Shown here piece by piece: positions 1 through 8,355 of a stretch of DNA of 36,094 bases. The notes below the pieces were generated by a model. It saw only the letters and a list, made by a program, of their open reading frames with translations. It did no database searches and was not told the DNA's origin. Each line of letters opens with the position of its first letter. Position 1 is the stretch's first letter. Made by a program: the position numbers and the translations under genes. This DNA is from Nocardia seriolae NBRC 15557 (GTDB lineage: Bacteria > Actinomycetota > Actinomycetes > Mycobacteriales > Mycobacteriaceae), in the NCBI RefSeq assembly GCF_007990715.1, contig NZ_BJWY01000076.1, positions 1 to 36,094 on the forward strand, given 5' to 3'.

Positions 1-5
1 CGACA

Positions 6-872
6 CTAGAGGTCCACCACCGCCGGTTGTTCGTAGAGTCCCGGTAGCCGATGGGTGTGGGCGTACACGACGGCCTGGACCCGGTCGCGGACACCGAGTT
101 TCGCGAGCACATTGGAGACGTGGGTTTTGATGGTCTGCTCGCCGACACCGAGGGCCGCGGCGATCTCGGGGTTGGTGCGCGCCTGCGCAATCAGGATCAG
201 CACCTGATGTTCGCGTGGAGTCAGGGCCGCGAGTTCCGGTGCACCGGTGAATGGTTCGACACCGTGGGTCAGGCGCGTGAGCAAACGGCGGGTCGAGCGC
301 GGATCGATCAGCGCGTCGCCGTGTGCCGCGGTCCGGATGGCGGCGACCAGATCCCGGGTCGGCGCGGTATTGGTCAGGAACCCGCTGGCACCGAGACGTA
401 GTGCGCGATAGAGGTTTTCGTCGGTGTCCCGGTCGGCGAGGGTGAGAATCCGGCTGGCGCCGCCGAGTTCGGCGACCGCCTCGACGGCGGCCGGGTCGGC
501 GAGTCCGGGCAGTTCGAGATCGAGGATGGCGATATCGGGTCGCAGCCGCCGCATTTCCCGGATGGCGGCGGCCCCGTCGCCGACCTCCGCGACGCAGTGC
601 AGGTCCGGCTGGGTCTCGAGGACCGCCCGCAGGCCGGAGCGGAACAGGATCTGGTCATTGCCCAGCAGTACGGAGATCGTCGAATCCCGTTGCACAGCGG
701 CGACTTCGGCCGACGCACCCGCCGGACCGGGTTCGAGACCCAGGATGGCGCCGCGACCGGCGATCGGGGCGGCGTCCGCGCTGCCGGGAGACAGCACGGT
801 GGCGCTGATCGCCAGCACCAGCGTGGACACCAGCCGCAGCAGCAGCGGGTGGGTCGGATTGGTCGTGGCCAT
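6..872 (-). CDS. LuxR/NarL-type response regulator with a signal-peptide-like N-terminus
   Basis: The product is 288 aa if read from the ATG at 872. Residues 65-180 form a receiver domain: the putative phosphoacceptor is D118 in AILDLELPG and the conserved Thr is T144. The usual first acidic residue is replaced (GNDQ, N72-D73) and the conserved Lys is a Thr (T167 in GFLTNTAP), so classical phosphorylation-driven switching is doubtful. Residues 215-275 are a LuxR helix-turn-helix (LTPREHQVL...IKTHVSNVLAKL). Residues 1-60 look like a Sec signal peptide: a hydrophobic stretch at 10-27 followed by a DAAP cleavage-like motif. That makes no sense for a DNA-binding protein. A GTG at 695 (residue 60) would give a normal 229-aa regulator but lacks an obvious Shine-Dalgarno. 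The gene lies 14 bp downstream of secY on the same strand, so they are probably co-transcribed. The family call is firm; the start is uncertain. Confidence 0.75.
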   Translation of the reverse strand: MATTNPTHPLLLRLVSTLVLAISATVLSPGSADAAPIAGRGAILGLEPGPAGASAEVAAVQRDSTISVLLGNDQILFRSGLRAVLETQPDLHCVAEVGDGAAAIREMRRLRPDIAILDLELPGLADPAAVEAVAELGGASRILTLADRDTDENLYRALRLGASGFLTNTAPTRDLVAAIRTAAHGDALIDPRSTRRLLTRLTHGVEPFTGAPELAALTPREHQVLILIAQARTNPEIAAALGVGEQTIKTHVSNVLAKLGVRDRVQAVVYAHTHRLPGLYEQPAVVDL

Positions 873-886
873 GTGCCCAGTCTGCT

Positions 887-2200
887 TCAGCGTAGGAATC
901 CCGTGTAGTTCCGGCTCATCAACTGACTCTCCATCTGCTTGACGGTGTCCAGGCCCACGCTCACCACGATCAGCACCGAGGTGCCGCCGAAGGCGAGACT
1001 CTGCGCCGTACCGCCGGTGCGCAGCAGCAGATTCGGCAGCACGGCGACGACACCGAGGTAGACCGAGCCCGGCAGCGTGATCCGGCTCAGGACGTGGTTC
1101 AGGTAATCCGCGGTCGGCTTGCCCGGGCGATACCCCGGAATGAAGCCGCCGAACTTCTTCATCTCGTCCGCGCGCTCCTCCGGATCGAAGGTGATCGCGA
1201 CATAGAAGTAGGTGAAGAACACGATCAACGCGAAGTAGATCGACACGTAGACCGGATTGCTCGGATTGACCAGATACTTCTGGATCAACTCCTGCCACTT
1301 GGCCGGATTGCCCGAGGACTTCTGGGTCAACTGCGCCAACAGGTTCGGCAGATACAGCAGCGACGAGGCGAAGATGACCGGGATGACACCGGCCTGATTC
1401 ACCTTCAACGGCAGATACGTCGAGGACCCGCCGTACATCTTGCGGCCGACCACGCGCTTGGCGTACTGCACCGGAATCCGGCGCTGGCCCTGCTCGACGA
1501 AGATGACACCCACGATGACCAGCACGATCGCGCCACAGACCGCGCTCAGCGTCAGGATGCCGCGACTGTCCAGAATCGACCTGCCCTGGCTCGGGATTCG
1601 AGCCGCGATGCCGGCGAAGATCAGCAGCGATATGCCGTTGCCGATGCCGCGTTCGGTGATCAGTTCGCCGAACCACATGACCAGGGCCGCGCCCGCGGTC
1701 ATGACCAGCACGATGATGATCATCCCGAAAATCGAGGTGTCGTCCAGGATGTCGTGCGGGCAGCCCCGCAACAGCTCTTTGCGAGAGGCCAGCGCGACCA
1801 GGGTCGTCGCTTGCAGGATCGCCAGCGCGATCGCGACATAGCGGGTGTACTGCGTGATCCTGATCTGCCCGGTCTGCCCCTCCTTGCGCAGTTCCTCGAA
1901 CCGCGGAATCACGACGGTCAGCAGCTGGGTGATGATGCTCGCGGTGATGAACGGCACGATGCCGATCGCGAACACCGACAGTTGCAGCATGGCCCCGCCG
2001 GAGAACAGATCGATCAGCTGGTAGATCCCCGCCGATTCACCGCCGGAGACGAGCCGGATACAGCTGCGCACGGACTTGTAGTCGACGCCGGGCGAAGGCA
2101 GCGCCGCACCGAGGCGGTACAGCGCGATCAGCCCCAGCGTGAACAGGATCTTCCGCCGCACATCCGGTGTCCGCACGGCAGGCACGAGCGCGGCTAGCAC
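887..2200 (-). CDS. secY: Preprotein translocase subunit SecY (gene outside the ribosomal-protein operon)
   Basis: This is the channel-forming subunit of the Sec translocase in the cytoplasmic membrane. The 437-aa product is full length, with ten predicted membrane segments. Family hallmarks are the N-terminus RTPDVRRKILFTLG, the plug region LFSGGAMLQLSVFAIGI, ITERGIGNGISLLIF, the cytoplasmic loop with EQGQRRIPVQYAKR, and the C5 loop FDPEERADEMKKFGGFIPG. I chose the GTG at 2200 because AGGAGGG lies four bases upstream and family members begin at this point; an ATG at 2236 would add 12 residues. SecY is normally encoded between rplO and adk. Here the neighbours are a response regulator downstream and a divergent lipoprotein gene, so this is either a second SecY or a relocated single copy. 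The family is certain; the paralogue status is inferred. Confidence 0.93.
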   Translation of the reverse strand: MLAALVPAVRTPDVRRKILFTLGLIALYRLGAALPSPGVDYKSVRSCIRLVSGGESAGIYQLIDLFSGGAMLQLSVFAIGIVPFITASIITQLLTVVIPRFEELRKEGQTGQIRITQYTRYVAIALAILQATTLVALASRKELLRGCPHDILDDTSIFGMIIIVLVMTAGAALVMWFGELITERGIGNGISLLIFAGIAARIPSQGRSILDSRGILTLSAVCGAIVLVIVGVIFVEQGQRRIPVQYAKRVVGRKMYGGSSTYLPLKVNQAGVIPVIFASSLLYLPNLLAQLTQKSSGNPAKWQELIQKYLVNPSNPVYVSIYFALIVFFTYFYVAITFDPEERADEMKKFGGFIPGYRPGKPTADYLNHVLSRITLPGSVYLGVVAVLPNLLLRTGGTAQSLAFGGTSVLIVVSVGLDTVKQMESQLMSRNYTGFLR

Positions 2201-2362
2201 AGGCCCTCCTCGACCGATGACGTTGCCGGACACCATGATCGGCCCTGTCCGGGGCCCTCGACGCTACGGATTTCCGTACCCGCCCACGTCGCCCGCCAGG
2301 CCGAATTCGGCCTCCCCCGATGGAGGGAACGAGACCGTTTCGACACGCGGCTCCGACACTCC

Positions 2363-2418
2363 GTATCGCCCGTCACGCCCGTATCCCGGCGGGCGATAGG
2401 GACGCAGTATCGCGATAC
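2363..2418. promoter_or_regulatory. Cluster of TATCGC/GCGATA repeats with a 12-bp palindrome, candidate operator
   Basis: The secY-lipoprotein intergenic region holds GTATCGCC at 2363-2370, its inverse GGGCGATA at 2391-2398, and the perfect palindrome GTATCGCGATAC at 2407-2418. The palindrome ends 20 bp before the lipoprotein ATG. Several half-sites of the same word in about 55 bp look like a binding site for a dimeric regulator. The regulator is unknown and no TetR or XRE gene is adjacent. Confidence 0.45.
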
Positions 2419-2438
2419 GTCCGAGAGGCGGACACCAG

Positions 2439-3023
2439 ATGAAAGTCATTGCCGGACCGCCGGCCACACGCGCGAGCCTGATGCTCTGTGCGGCACTGAT
2501 CACCTGCACGATCGCCGGCTGTAGGGCGGACACGACCGGCACGGGCGCTCGGGCGAGCGACACGTCCTCCCCCGTTGCCCAGCAGACGAGTACGACGGCG
2601 GCCGCTTCGCACTGCGTCGACGAGAACATCGCCGATATGGGCCCGAACGAGATGCTCGCGCTGATGCGCGCCGGAATCCGCCAGCTCGGCGGCAGCTGGG
2701 CGCAGTCCGCCGACCTGCTCGATTCCATGACCTATCCGGATGATCAGTGGCCCTGGGGTCCCCAGCCGAAGCACGCTCTCGCCGACTACGTGCGCGGCGT
2801 GTGCGATTACCTGCCGGCGGTCTATCCCGCGGACACCGTCGAACGAATTCGAACGATCTCGGGTGTGCTCTTCATGGACCCGTTGACCACCTGCACCACC
2901 TGGCGCATCGGCGGCGCGGAGACCGCCAGGACCCGGAAGACCGATCTCGCTGCCATCACCGATCCGGCGCAACGGGCGATCGCGGAAATCACGCTGAAGT
3001 ACTTCTGCCCGCAGCTCGGTTGA
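2439..3023 (+). CDS. Small secreted lipoprotein of unknown function
   Basis: The 194-aa product has a type II signal peptide: positive start, hydrophobic stretch (residues 12-26) and lipobox TIAGC, with the lipidated Cys near residue 28. A Ser/Thr/Ala-rich linker of about 30 residues follows, typical of actinobacterial surface lipoproteins. The mature domain of roughly 140 residues contains four Cys (HCVDEN, GVCDYL, TTCTTW, KYFCPQ), compatible with two disulfides. It should be anchored on the outer face of the cytoplasmic membrane. I do not recognise the domain. The gene is transcribed divergently from secY under the palindromic cluster just upstream, and it converges on hutI with only 16 bp between the stops and no clear hairpin. 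Confidence 0.82.
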   Translation: MKVIAGPPATRASLMLCAALITCTIAGCRADTTGTGARASDTSSPVAQQTSTTAAASHCVDENIADMGPNEMLALMRAGIRQLGGSWAQSADLLDSMTYPDDQWPWGPQPKHALADYVRGVCDYLPAVYPADTVERIRTISGVLFMDPLTTCTTWRIGGAETARTRKTDLAAITDPAQRAIAEITLKYFCPQLG

Positions 3024-3039
3024 GCGGATCGGCTCGGAG

Positions 3040-4218
3040 TCAGGGCTGCACCCGCGTGCCCCGCTGCCAGACCGCCCACGTCAAAGGCACACCCGGGCGG
3101 TAGGCGAGGTGGGTGGCGGAGGGGGCGTCGAGGATGTGGAGGTCCGCGGTGGCGGCCGGGCGCAGGACGCCCACCGCGCCCGGGGCGGTGAGGTCGTGGG
3201 AAAGGGCCAGGGCCGCACCGGCGGTCGCGGCGTGGATGGCCTCGGGGATGGTGAGGCCCATTTGCAGGACCGCGGTGGTGACGCAGTAGGGCATGGACGT
3301 GGTGTAGGAGCTGCCGGGATTGGCATTGGTGGCCAGGGCTATTCGCGCGCCCGCGTCGAGGAGGCGGCGCGCGGGGGCCAGGGGCTGGCGGGTGGAGAGG
3401 TCGCAGGCGGGCAGGAGCGTGGCGACCGTGGTGGAGGCGGCGAGGGCTTCGACGTCGGCGTCTGTGAGGTAGGTGCAGTGGTCGACGCTGGCCGCACCGT
3501 GATCGATTGCCAGTCGCACGCCGGGGCCGGGGGCGAGCTGGTTGCCGTGGACTCGCAGGCCGAGCCCTCGGGATTTGCCCGCCTCGAGAACTCGCGCGGA
3601 TTGAGCGGCGTCGAAAGCGCCTGTCTCACAGAAGACATCGATCCAGCGGGCGTGCTCGGAAACCGCGTCGAGCATGGGGCCGCAGACCAGGTCCAGGTAA
3701 CTGTCTGCGGTGAAGTCGGGTGGAACGATGTGCGCGCCCAGGAAGGTGACCTCGTCCACCACCTCGGCCGCGAGGGCGGCGCAGCGTTTCTCGTCGGCGA
3801 CGGTGAGGCCGTAGCCGGTCTTGGTCTCCAGGTAGGTGGCGCCCTGGCGCAGCGCCTCGGCGCGCAGGCGGCGGAGGTTGATAGCGAGGGCGGCGTCGTC
3901 GGCCGCGCGGGTGGCTTCGACGGTGATACGAATGCCTCCGGCGGAGTATGGGATTCCGCTCATGCGGGCGGCGAATTCCTCGGTGCGGTCACCGGCGAAG
4001 ACCAGGTGGGTGTGGCTGTCGACCCCGCCGGGGAGCACGGCGCGGCCGCCGACATCCACCCGGTGGTCGGCGTCCGGGGCGGAGCGGGACGGGCCGATCC
4101 AGCTCACCCGCTCGCCCTCCAGGACGAGGGCAGCGTCGTGCACGACACCGAATTCGTCGGTATTGGTGGTGAGTTCGGAGATTCCGGTGATGACCGTGGC
4201 GGCCGGGTTCACTGCCAT
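3040..4218 (-). CDS. hutI: Imidazolonepropionase
   Basis: HutI hydrolyses 4-imidazolone-5-propionate to N-formimidoyl-L-glutamate, the third step of histidine degradation, in the cytoplasm. The 392-aa protein is an amidohydrolase-superfamily TIM barrel. It shows the metal-binding HxH pair H69/H71 (DSHTHLVFAGDR), ETKTGYGL for substrate binding, HIVPP, VHGNQLAPGPG, ASVDHCTYL and the late barrel motif ATNANPGSS. It is the last gene of the hut operon. Its ATG lies inside the end of hutF: ATGGCAGTGA is shared, a 10-base overlap that implies translational coupling. An open frame continues upstream to 4443, but only the start at 4218 aligns with the family N-terminus. Confidence 0.95.
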   Translation of the reverse strand: MAVNPAATVITGISELTTNTDEFGVVHDAALVLEGERVSWIGPSRSAPDADHRVDVGGRAVLPGGVDSHTHLVFAGDRTEEFAARMSGIPYSAGGIRITVEATRAADDAALAINLRRLRAEALRQGATYLETKTGYGLTVADEKRCAALAAEVVDEVTFLGAHIVPPDFTADSYLDLVCGPMLDAVSEHARWIDVFCETGAFDAAQSARVLEAGKSRGLGLRVHGNQLAPGPGVRLAIDHGAASVDHCTYLTDADVEALAASTTVATLLPACDLSTRQPLAPARRLLDAGARIALATNANPGSSYTTSMPYCVTTAVLQMGLTIPEAIHAATAGAALALSHDLTAPGAVGVLRPAATADLHILDAPSATHLAYRPGVPLTWAVWQRGTRVQP

Positions 4219-5504
4219 AGCGCTCCGATCTCGGTCTGTAGAGCGGCGGGGACATCGGTGACGGTGCGGTGCACGCGGTCGCGGACCACCCACCGCCCCG
4301 CGATCATCACGTCGGTGACATCGGATGAGGTTGCCGCGAAGAGGATTCCGGGTCCTTCGACCCCGGCGGTGCGCGGTGAGCAGGTGTCGACGCAGACCAG
4401 ATCCGCGCCGCGCCCGGGCGCGATGGCACCCTGATTCGACCACCCGGACGCGGCATGAGCCGTTGCCGCGGAAAGCAATTCATGAGCGTCGAAGCGCCCG
4501 CGCTGCCCGCTGGCGAGCCGTTCGTGGAATTCCAGCGCCCGCGCCTCGAACCACGGGTCGATGATCGACTGGCCGTCGCTGCCCAGGGCCAGACGCGCCC
4601 CGGCATCGGCGAGGGCGCGGGCGAGGCCGATCCCGTCGCCGAGGTCGGCTTCGGTACTCGGACACAGGCAGGCCCAGCAGCCGGAGAGCTCGGCGATATC
4701 GCCGGGCGTGAGGTGGGTGGCGTGCACCGCCGTCGTGCGAGGGGTGAGAGCTCCTGCCGCCGAGAGCAATTGGGTGGGCGTGCAACCGTGGACGGCGAGG
4801 CACTCCTCGTTCTCGCGCGGCTGCTCGGACAGGTGCACGTGCAGCGGCCGACCGGCCGCACCGTGCACCACCGCGGGCAACTGCTCGGCCGGCACCGCCC
4901 GCACGGAGTGGATGGCCGCACCGGTGACGACCAGATCTCCTGCCGGATCGAAGGATTCGATCCGCCGCGCCCAGGCGTCGGCATCCCCGTCGTCGAAGCG
5001 CTGCTGCACCCCGGTGGTGGGTCGCCCGAAACCGCCTGCCAGATAACACACATCGAGCAGCGTCAGCCGGATCCCGGCGTCGGCCGCCGCCGCGACCAGC
5101 GCGTGGGAGAACTCGTTGGGGTCGGCGTAGCGCTGTCCGTGCCCGGGATGGTGCAGGTAGTGGAATTCCGCGACACTCGTGTACCCGGCGAGCACCATCT
5201 CCGCGTACACCGCCCGCGCGAGCCGGTAGTAGGAGTCCGGCTCCAGCCGCCGCGCCACCGCGTACATGCGCTCGCGCCAGGTCCAGAAGCTGCCGCGATC
5301 GGCATGGGTGCGCCCGCGCAGAGCGCGATGGAACGCGTGCGAGTGCGCATTGGCGAAGCCGGGCACGACCAGACCCGGAAGCGTTGTTCCGCACGGCTTC
5401 TCGCCCTCCGACACCGCCGTGACGACCCCCTCGGCGACATCGATGCGTACCCCCTCGGCCACCCCGCCGGGGAGCCAGGCCCGCGCGCACCAGTAGGTGG
5501 TCAT
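4209..5504 (-). CDS. hutF: Formimidoylglutamate deiminase
   Basis: HutF deaminates N-formimidoyl-L-glutamate to N-formyl-L-glutamate and ammonia, which marks the five-step histidine pathway. The 431-aa amidohydrolase-superfamily protein has the metal-binding motif NAHSHAFHRALRG, HVHLSEQPRENEECL, TAVHATHLTPGD and the conserved Asp in LALGSDGQSIIDPW, in the family's usual order. The start at 5504 shares ATGA with the stop of the upstream amidohydrolase gene. The next step, deformylation to glutamate, normally needs HutG, but no HutG-type gene is present in this operon. Confidence 0.93.
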   Translation of the reverse strand: MTTYWCARAWLPGGVAEGVRIDVAEGVVTAVSEGEKPCGTTLPGLVVPGFANAHSHAFHRALRGRTHADRGSFWTWRERMYAVARRLEPDSYYRLARAVYAEMVLAGYTSVAEFHYLHHPGHGQRYADPNEFSHALVAAAADAGIRLTLLDVCYLAGGFGRPTTGVQQRFDDGDADAWARRIESFDPAGDLVVTGAAIHSVRAVPAEQLPAVVHGAAGRPLHVHLSEQPRENEECLAVHGCTPTQLLSAAGALTPRTTAVHATHLTPGDIAELSGCWACLCPSTEADLGDGIGLARALADAGARLALGSDGQSIIDPWFEARALEFHERLASGQRGRFDAHELLSAATAHAASGWSNQGAIAPGRGADLVCVDTCSPRTAGVEGPGILFAATSSDVTDVMIAGRWVVRDRVHRTVTDVPAALQTEIGALWQ

Positions 5505-6700
5505 CCGGCGAGGCTCCGCAGCACCCGGGCCAATTCCGCGGTGCCGTGGTCGATATCGGCGGGCTCGGCGAATTCCTCGGGCGCGTGGCTGATCCCGCTC
5601 GGATTGCGCACGTACAGCATGGCCGTCGGCACGAACCGGGCCAGCACCGCGGCATCGTGCCCCGCACCGGTCGGCAGCACCGGCGCGCCGCCGAGCAGCG
5701 CGGTGAGCCGATCCCGCAGGCCGGTGTCGAAATCCGCGGCGCCCTCGTAGGACTCCTCCCGGACCTGCACCGCGCATCCTTCGACTTCGGCTGCCGCCCC
5801 GGCCCGTTCGGTGATCTCGGCGACCAGCTCGTGCACGTCGCCGGGCCCGGCCAGTCGCGCGTCCACCCAGACGTCGACCCGCGAGGCGATCCCATTGGTC
5901 CCGCCCGGCGTGGGCACCAGCCGCCCCACGGTGGCGCGCGCGTCCGGCACCGCACGCGCCACCTGCCGCACCGCTGTCACCAGGGCAGCCGCGGGCAGCA
6001 TCGGATCCCGGCGATCACCCATGAGGGTCGTCCCGGCGTGATTGCCCTGACCCGTGAATGTGAACCGCCATCGACCGTGCGGAATGATTCCGCTGCCGAC
6101 GGCCAGCGGCGCGTCCAGGCGCACAAGTCCCTGACCCTGTTCTACATGCAACTCGATGAAGGCGCCTATCCGGCCCATCATTTCGGCATCACGTCCGAAG
6201 TTCTCCGGCGCATATCCGGCGGCGCGGGCACTGTCGGCGAAGGTGTCGCCATTGCCGTCCCGCAGCGCCAGCGCCCGCTCCGGCGCGAGGGTTCCGGTCA
6301 GCAGCCGAGAGCCGAGGCACGGCACCCCGAAGCGCCCGCCCTCCTCCTCGGCGAACACCACGATCGCCAGGGGCCGCCGCGGCGAGAACCCCTGTGCCCG
6401 CAGCAGATCGAAGGCCGCCAGGGCGCTCACCACCCCCAGCGGCCCGTCGTAGGCACCACCGCCGGGCACCGAATCCAGGTGGCTCCCCGTCACCACCGCG
6501 TTCGCCCCGGGCCGCCCGAGCCAGGCCCACACATTGGCGTTCCGATCCACGTGCACGTCCAGGCCCCGGGCTCGGGCGGCCGCCGAAAACCATTCCCGCA
6601 GTTCGCTGTCGGCATCGGTGAACACATGCCGCGAATACCCGCCCCGGCCCCGGTCCGCGCCGACGTCCTCGATCTCCTTCAGCAGGCCATTGGCAGACAC
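5501..6700 (-). CDS. M20-family amidohydrolase (allantoate amidohydrolase-like) embedded in the hut operon
   Basis: This is a cytoplasmic di-zinc hydrolase of the allantoate amidohydrolase / N-carbamoyl-amino-acid hydrolase family. Metal ligands and signatures are visible: GSHLDSVPGGGAYDGPLG (His and Asp), FAEEEGGRFG (Glu pair), IELHVEQG (His), QGNHAGTTLMGDRRDP and the late His in PTGAGHDA. I take the GTG at 6700 (399 aa) because GGAAGGG lies eight bases upstream; a GTG at 6718 would add six residues and overlap hutU. It sits between hutU and hutF in one overlapping transcription unit. Similar arrangements are known in other actinobacterial hut clusters. From context I infer that it hydrolyses N-formylglutamate in place of HutG; the family name alone would predict a ureido substrate. 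Confidence 0.87.
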   Translation of the reverse strand: MSANGLLKEIEDVGADRGRGGYSRHVFTDADSELREWFSAAARARGLDVHVDRNANVWAWLGRPGANAVVTGSHLDSVPGGGAYDGPLGVVSALAAFDLLRAQGFSPRRPLAIVVFAEEEGGRFGVPCLGSRLLTGTLAPERALALRDGNGDTFADSARAAGYAPENFGRDAEMMGRIGAFIELHVEQGQGLVRLDAPLAVGSGIIPHGRWRFTFTGQGNHAGTTLMGDRRDPMLPAAALVTAVRQVARAVPDARATVGRLVPTPGGTNGIASRVDVWVDARLAGPGDVHELVAEITERAGAAAEVEGCAVQVREESYEGAADFDTGLRDRLTALLGGAPVLPTGAGHDAAVLARFVPTAMLYVRNPSGISHAPEEFAEPADIDHGTAELARVLRSLAG

Positions 6701-6705
6701 CGGCT

Positions 6706-8355
6706 TCACCCTTCCCACATCGGAATCCGAACCCCTTGCGCGCGGGCGACCGCCTCGGCCTCCGGGTAACCCGCGTCCACGTGGCGCAGCACGCCCATGC
6801 CCGGATCATTGGTGAGCACCCGGTCGATCTTCTGGGCGGCCAGGGCACTGCCGTCGGCGACGGTGACCTGGCCCGCGTGAATGGACCGTCCCATGCCCAC
6901 GCCGCCGCCGTGGTGGATGGACACCCAGCTGGCTCCGGAGGCGGTATTGACCAGGGCGTTGAGCAGCGGCCAGTCGGCGATGGCGTCGGAGCCGTCGGCC
7001 ATGGACTCGGTTTCGCGGTAGGGCGACGCCACCGATCCGCAGTCCAGGTGGTCGCGGCCGATCACGATGGGCGCGGAAACCTCACCGCGCGCGACCATCT
7101 CGTTGAAACGCGCCCCGGCCGCCTGCCGTTCCCCGTAGCCCAGCCAGCAGATGCGCGCGGGCAGCCCCTGGAAGGCGACGCGCTCGCCCGCCAGCCGGAT
7201 CCAGCGGGCGAGGGATTCGTGTTCGGGGAACAGGTCGAGGATGGCGCGGTCGGTGGCGGCGATATCGGCCGGATCACCGGAGAGCGCGACCCAGCGGAAG
7301 GGGCCCTTGCCCTCGCAGAACAGCGGGCGGATGTAGGCGGGAACGAAGCCGGGAAAGTCGAAGGCGCGGTCGTACCCGGCGAGCTTGGCCTCGCCACGCA
7401 GGGAGTTCCCGTAGTCGAACACCTCGGCGCCGCGATCCATGAAACCGACCATGGCTCCGACGTGCAGCGCCATGGAATCCCGTGCACGGCGGGTGAATTC
7501 GTCGGGCTTCCGGCTCGCGTAGTCGTCCCAGTCCTCGAGCGCGATCCCGATCGGCAGGTAGGTGAGCGGGTCGTGCGCCGAGGTCTGATCGGTGACGATG
7601 TCGACCTCGACCTCGCGTCGCAGCAGCTCCGGCAGCACCTCGGCGGCATTGCCGATCAACCCCACCGACAGCGGCCGCCGCTCGGCCTTGGCGGCCAGCA
7701 CACGCCGCAGCGCATCGTCGATATCGTCGGCGATCTCGTCCAGATACCGGGTCTCGACCCGGCGTTGCGCGTGCCGCGGATTGCATTCGACGCACAGCGC
7801 CACCCCGCCGTTCATGGTCACCGCCAGCGGCTGCGCACCGCCCATGCCGCCGAGACCCGCTGTGAGCGTGAGCGTTCCGGTCAGGGTTCCGCCGAATCGC
7901 TTGGCCGCCACCGCCGCGAAGGTCTCGTAGGTCCCCTGCAGAATCCCCTGCGTACCGATGTAGATCCACGACCCGGCGGTCATCTGCCCGTACATGGTGA
8001 GCCCGGCCGCCTCCAGCCGCCGGAACTCCGGCCAATTCGCCCAGTCCGGAACGAGATTCGAATTGGCGAGCAGCACCCGCGGCGCCCACTCGTGGGTGCG
8101 CAGCACGCCGACCGGGCGCCCGGACTGCACCAGCAGGGTCTCGTCCTCGCGCAGGTCGAGCAGGGTGCGGGCAATCGCGTCGAAGCTGGGCCAGTCGCGG
8201 GCCGCCTTGCCGGTGCCGCCGTAGACGACCAGGTCCTCCGGCCGCTCGGCGACCTCGGGGTCCAGATTGTTGTGCAGCATGCGCCAGGCCGCCTCGGTCT
8301 GCCAGCTGCGTGCGGTGAGTCCGGTGCCGCGGGCGGCGCGAACGGTTCTGGTCAT
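6706..8355 (-). CDS. hutU: Urocanate hydratase
   Basis: HutU adds water to urocanate to give 4-imidazolone-5-propionate, using NAD+ as an electrophilic cofactor. The 549-aa product is full length. It has NNLDPEVAERPEDLVVYGG near the N-terminus, GQMTAGSWIYIGTQGILQG, the NAD-binding GLGGMGGAQPLAVTMNGG and the catalytic Cys region DHLDCGSVASPYRETE. SIHHGGGVGMGRSIHAGQ lies near the C-terminus. The ATG at 8355 overlaps the hutH stop (ATGA). The gene is second in the operon, as expected for the pathway order. Confidence 0.96.
   Translation of the reverse strand: MTRTVRAARGTGLTARSWQTEAAWRMLHNNLDPEVAERPEDLVVYGGTGKAARDWPSFDAIARTLLDLREDETLLVQSGRPVGVLRTHEWAPRVLLANSNLVPDWANWPEFRRLEAAGLTMYGQMTAGSWIYIGTQGILQGTYETFAAVAAKRFGGTLTGTLTLTAGLGGMGGAQPLAVTMNGGVALCVECNPRHAQRRVETRYLDEIADDIDDALRRVLAAKAERRPLSVGLIGNAAEVLPELLRREVEVDIVTDQTSAHDPLTYLPIGIALEDWDDYASRKPDEFTRRARDSMALHVGAMVGFMDRGAEVFDYGNSLRGEAKLAGYDRAFDFPGFVPAYIRPLFCEGKGPFRWVALSGDPADIAATDRAILDLFPEHESLARWIRLAGERVAFQGLPARICWLGYGERQAAGARFNEMVARGEVSAPIVIGRDHLDCGSVASPYRETESMADGSDAIADWPLLNALVNTASGASWVSIHHGGGVGMGRSIHAGQVTVADGSALAAQKIDRVLTNDPGMGVLRHVDAGYPEAEAVARAQGVRIPMWEG

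Noticed and set aside
873..1676. Upstream extension of the response-regulator frame through secY
   Set aside because: It is antiparallel-free but in another frame over a clear secY coding region and has Arg/Gly-rich composition; chance open frame of high-GC DNA.
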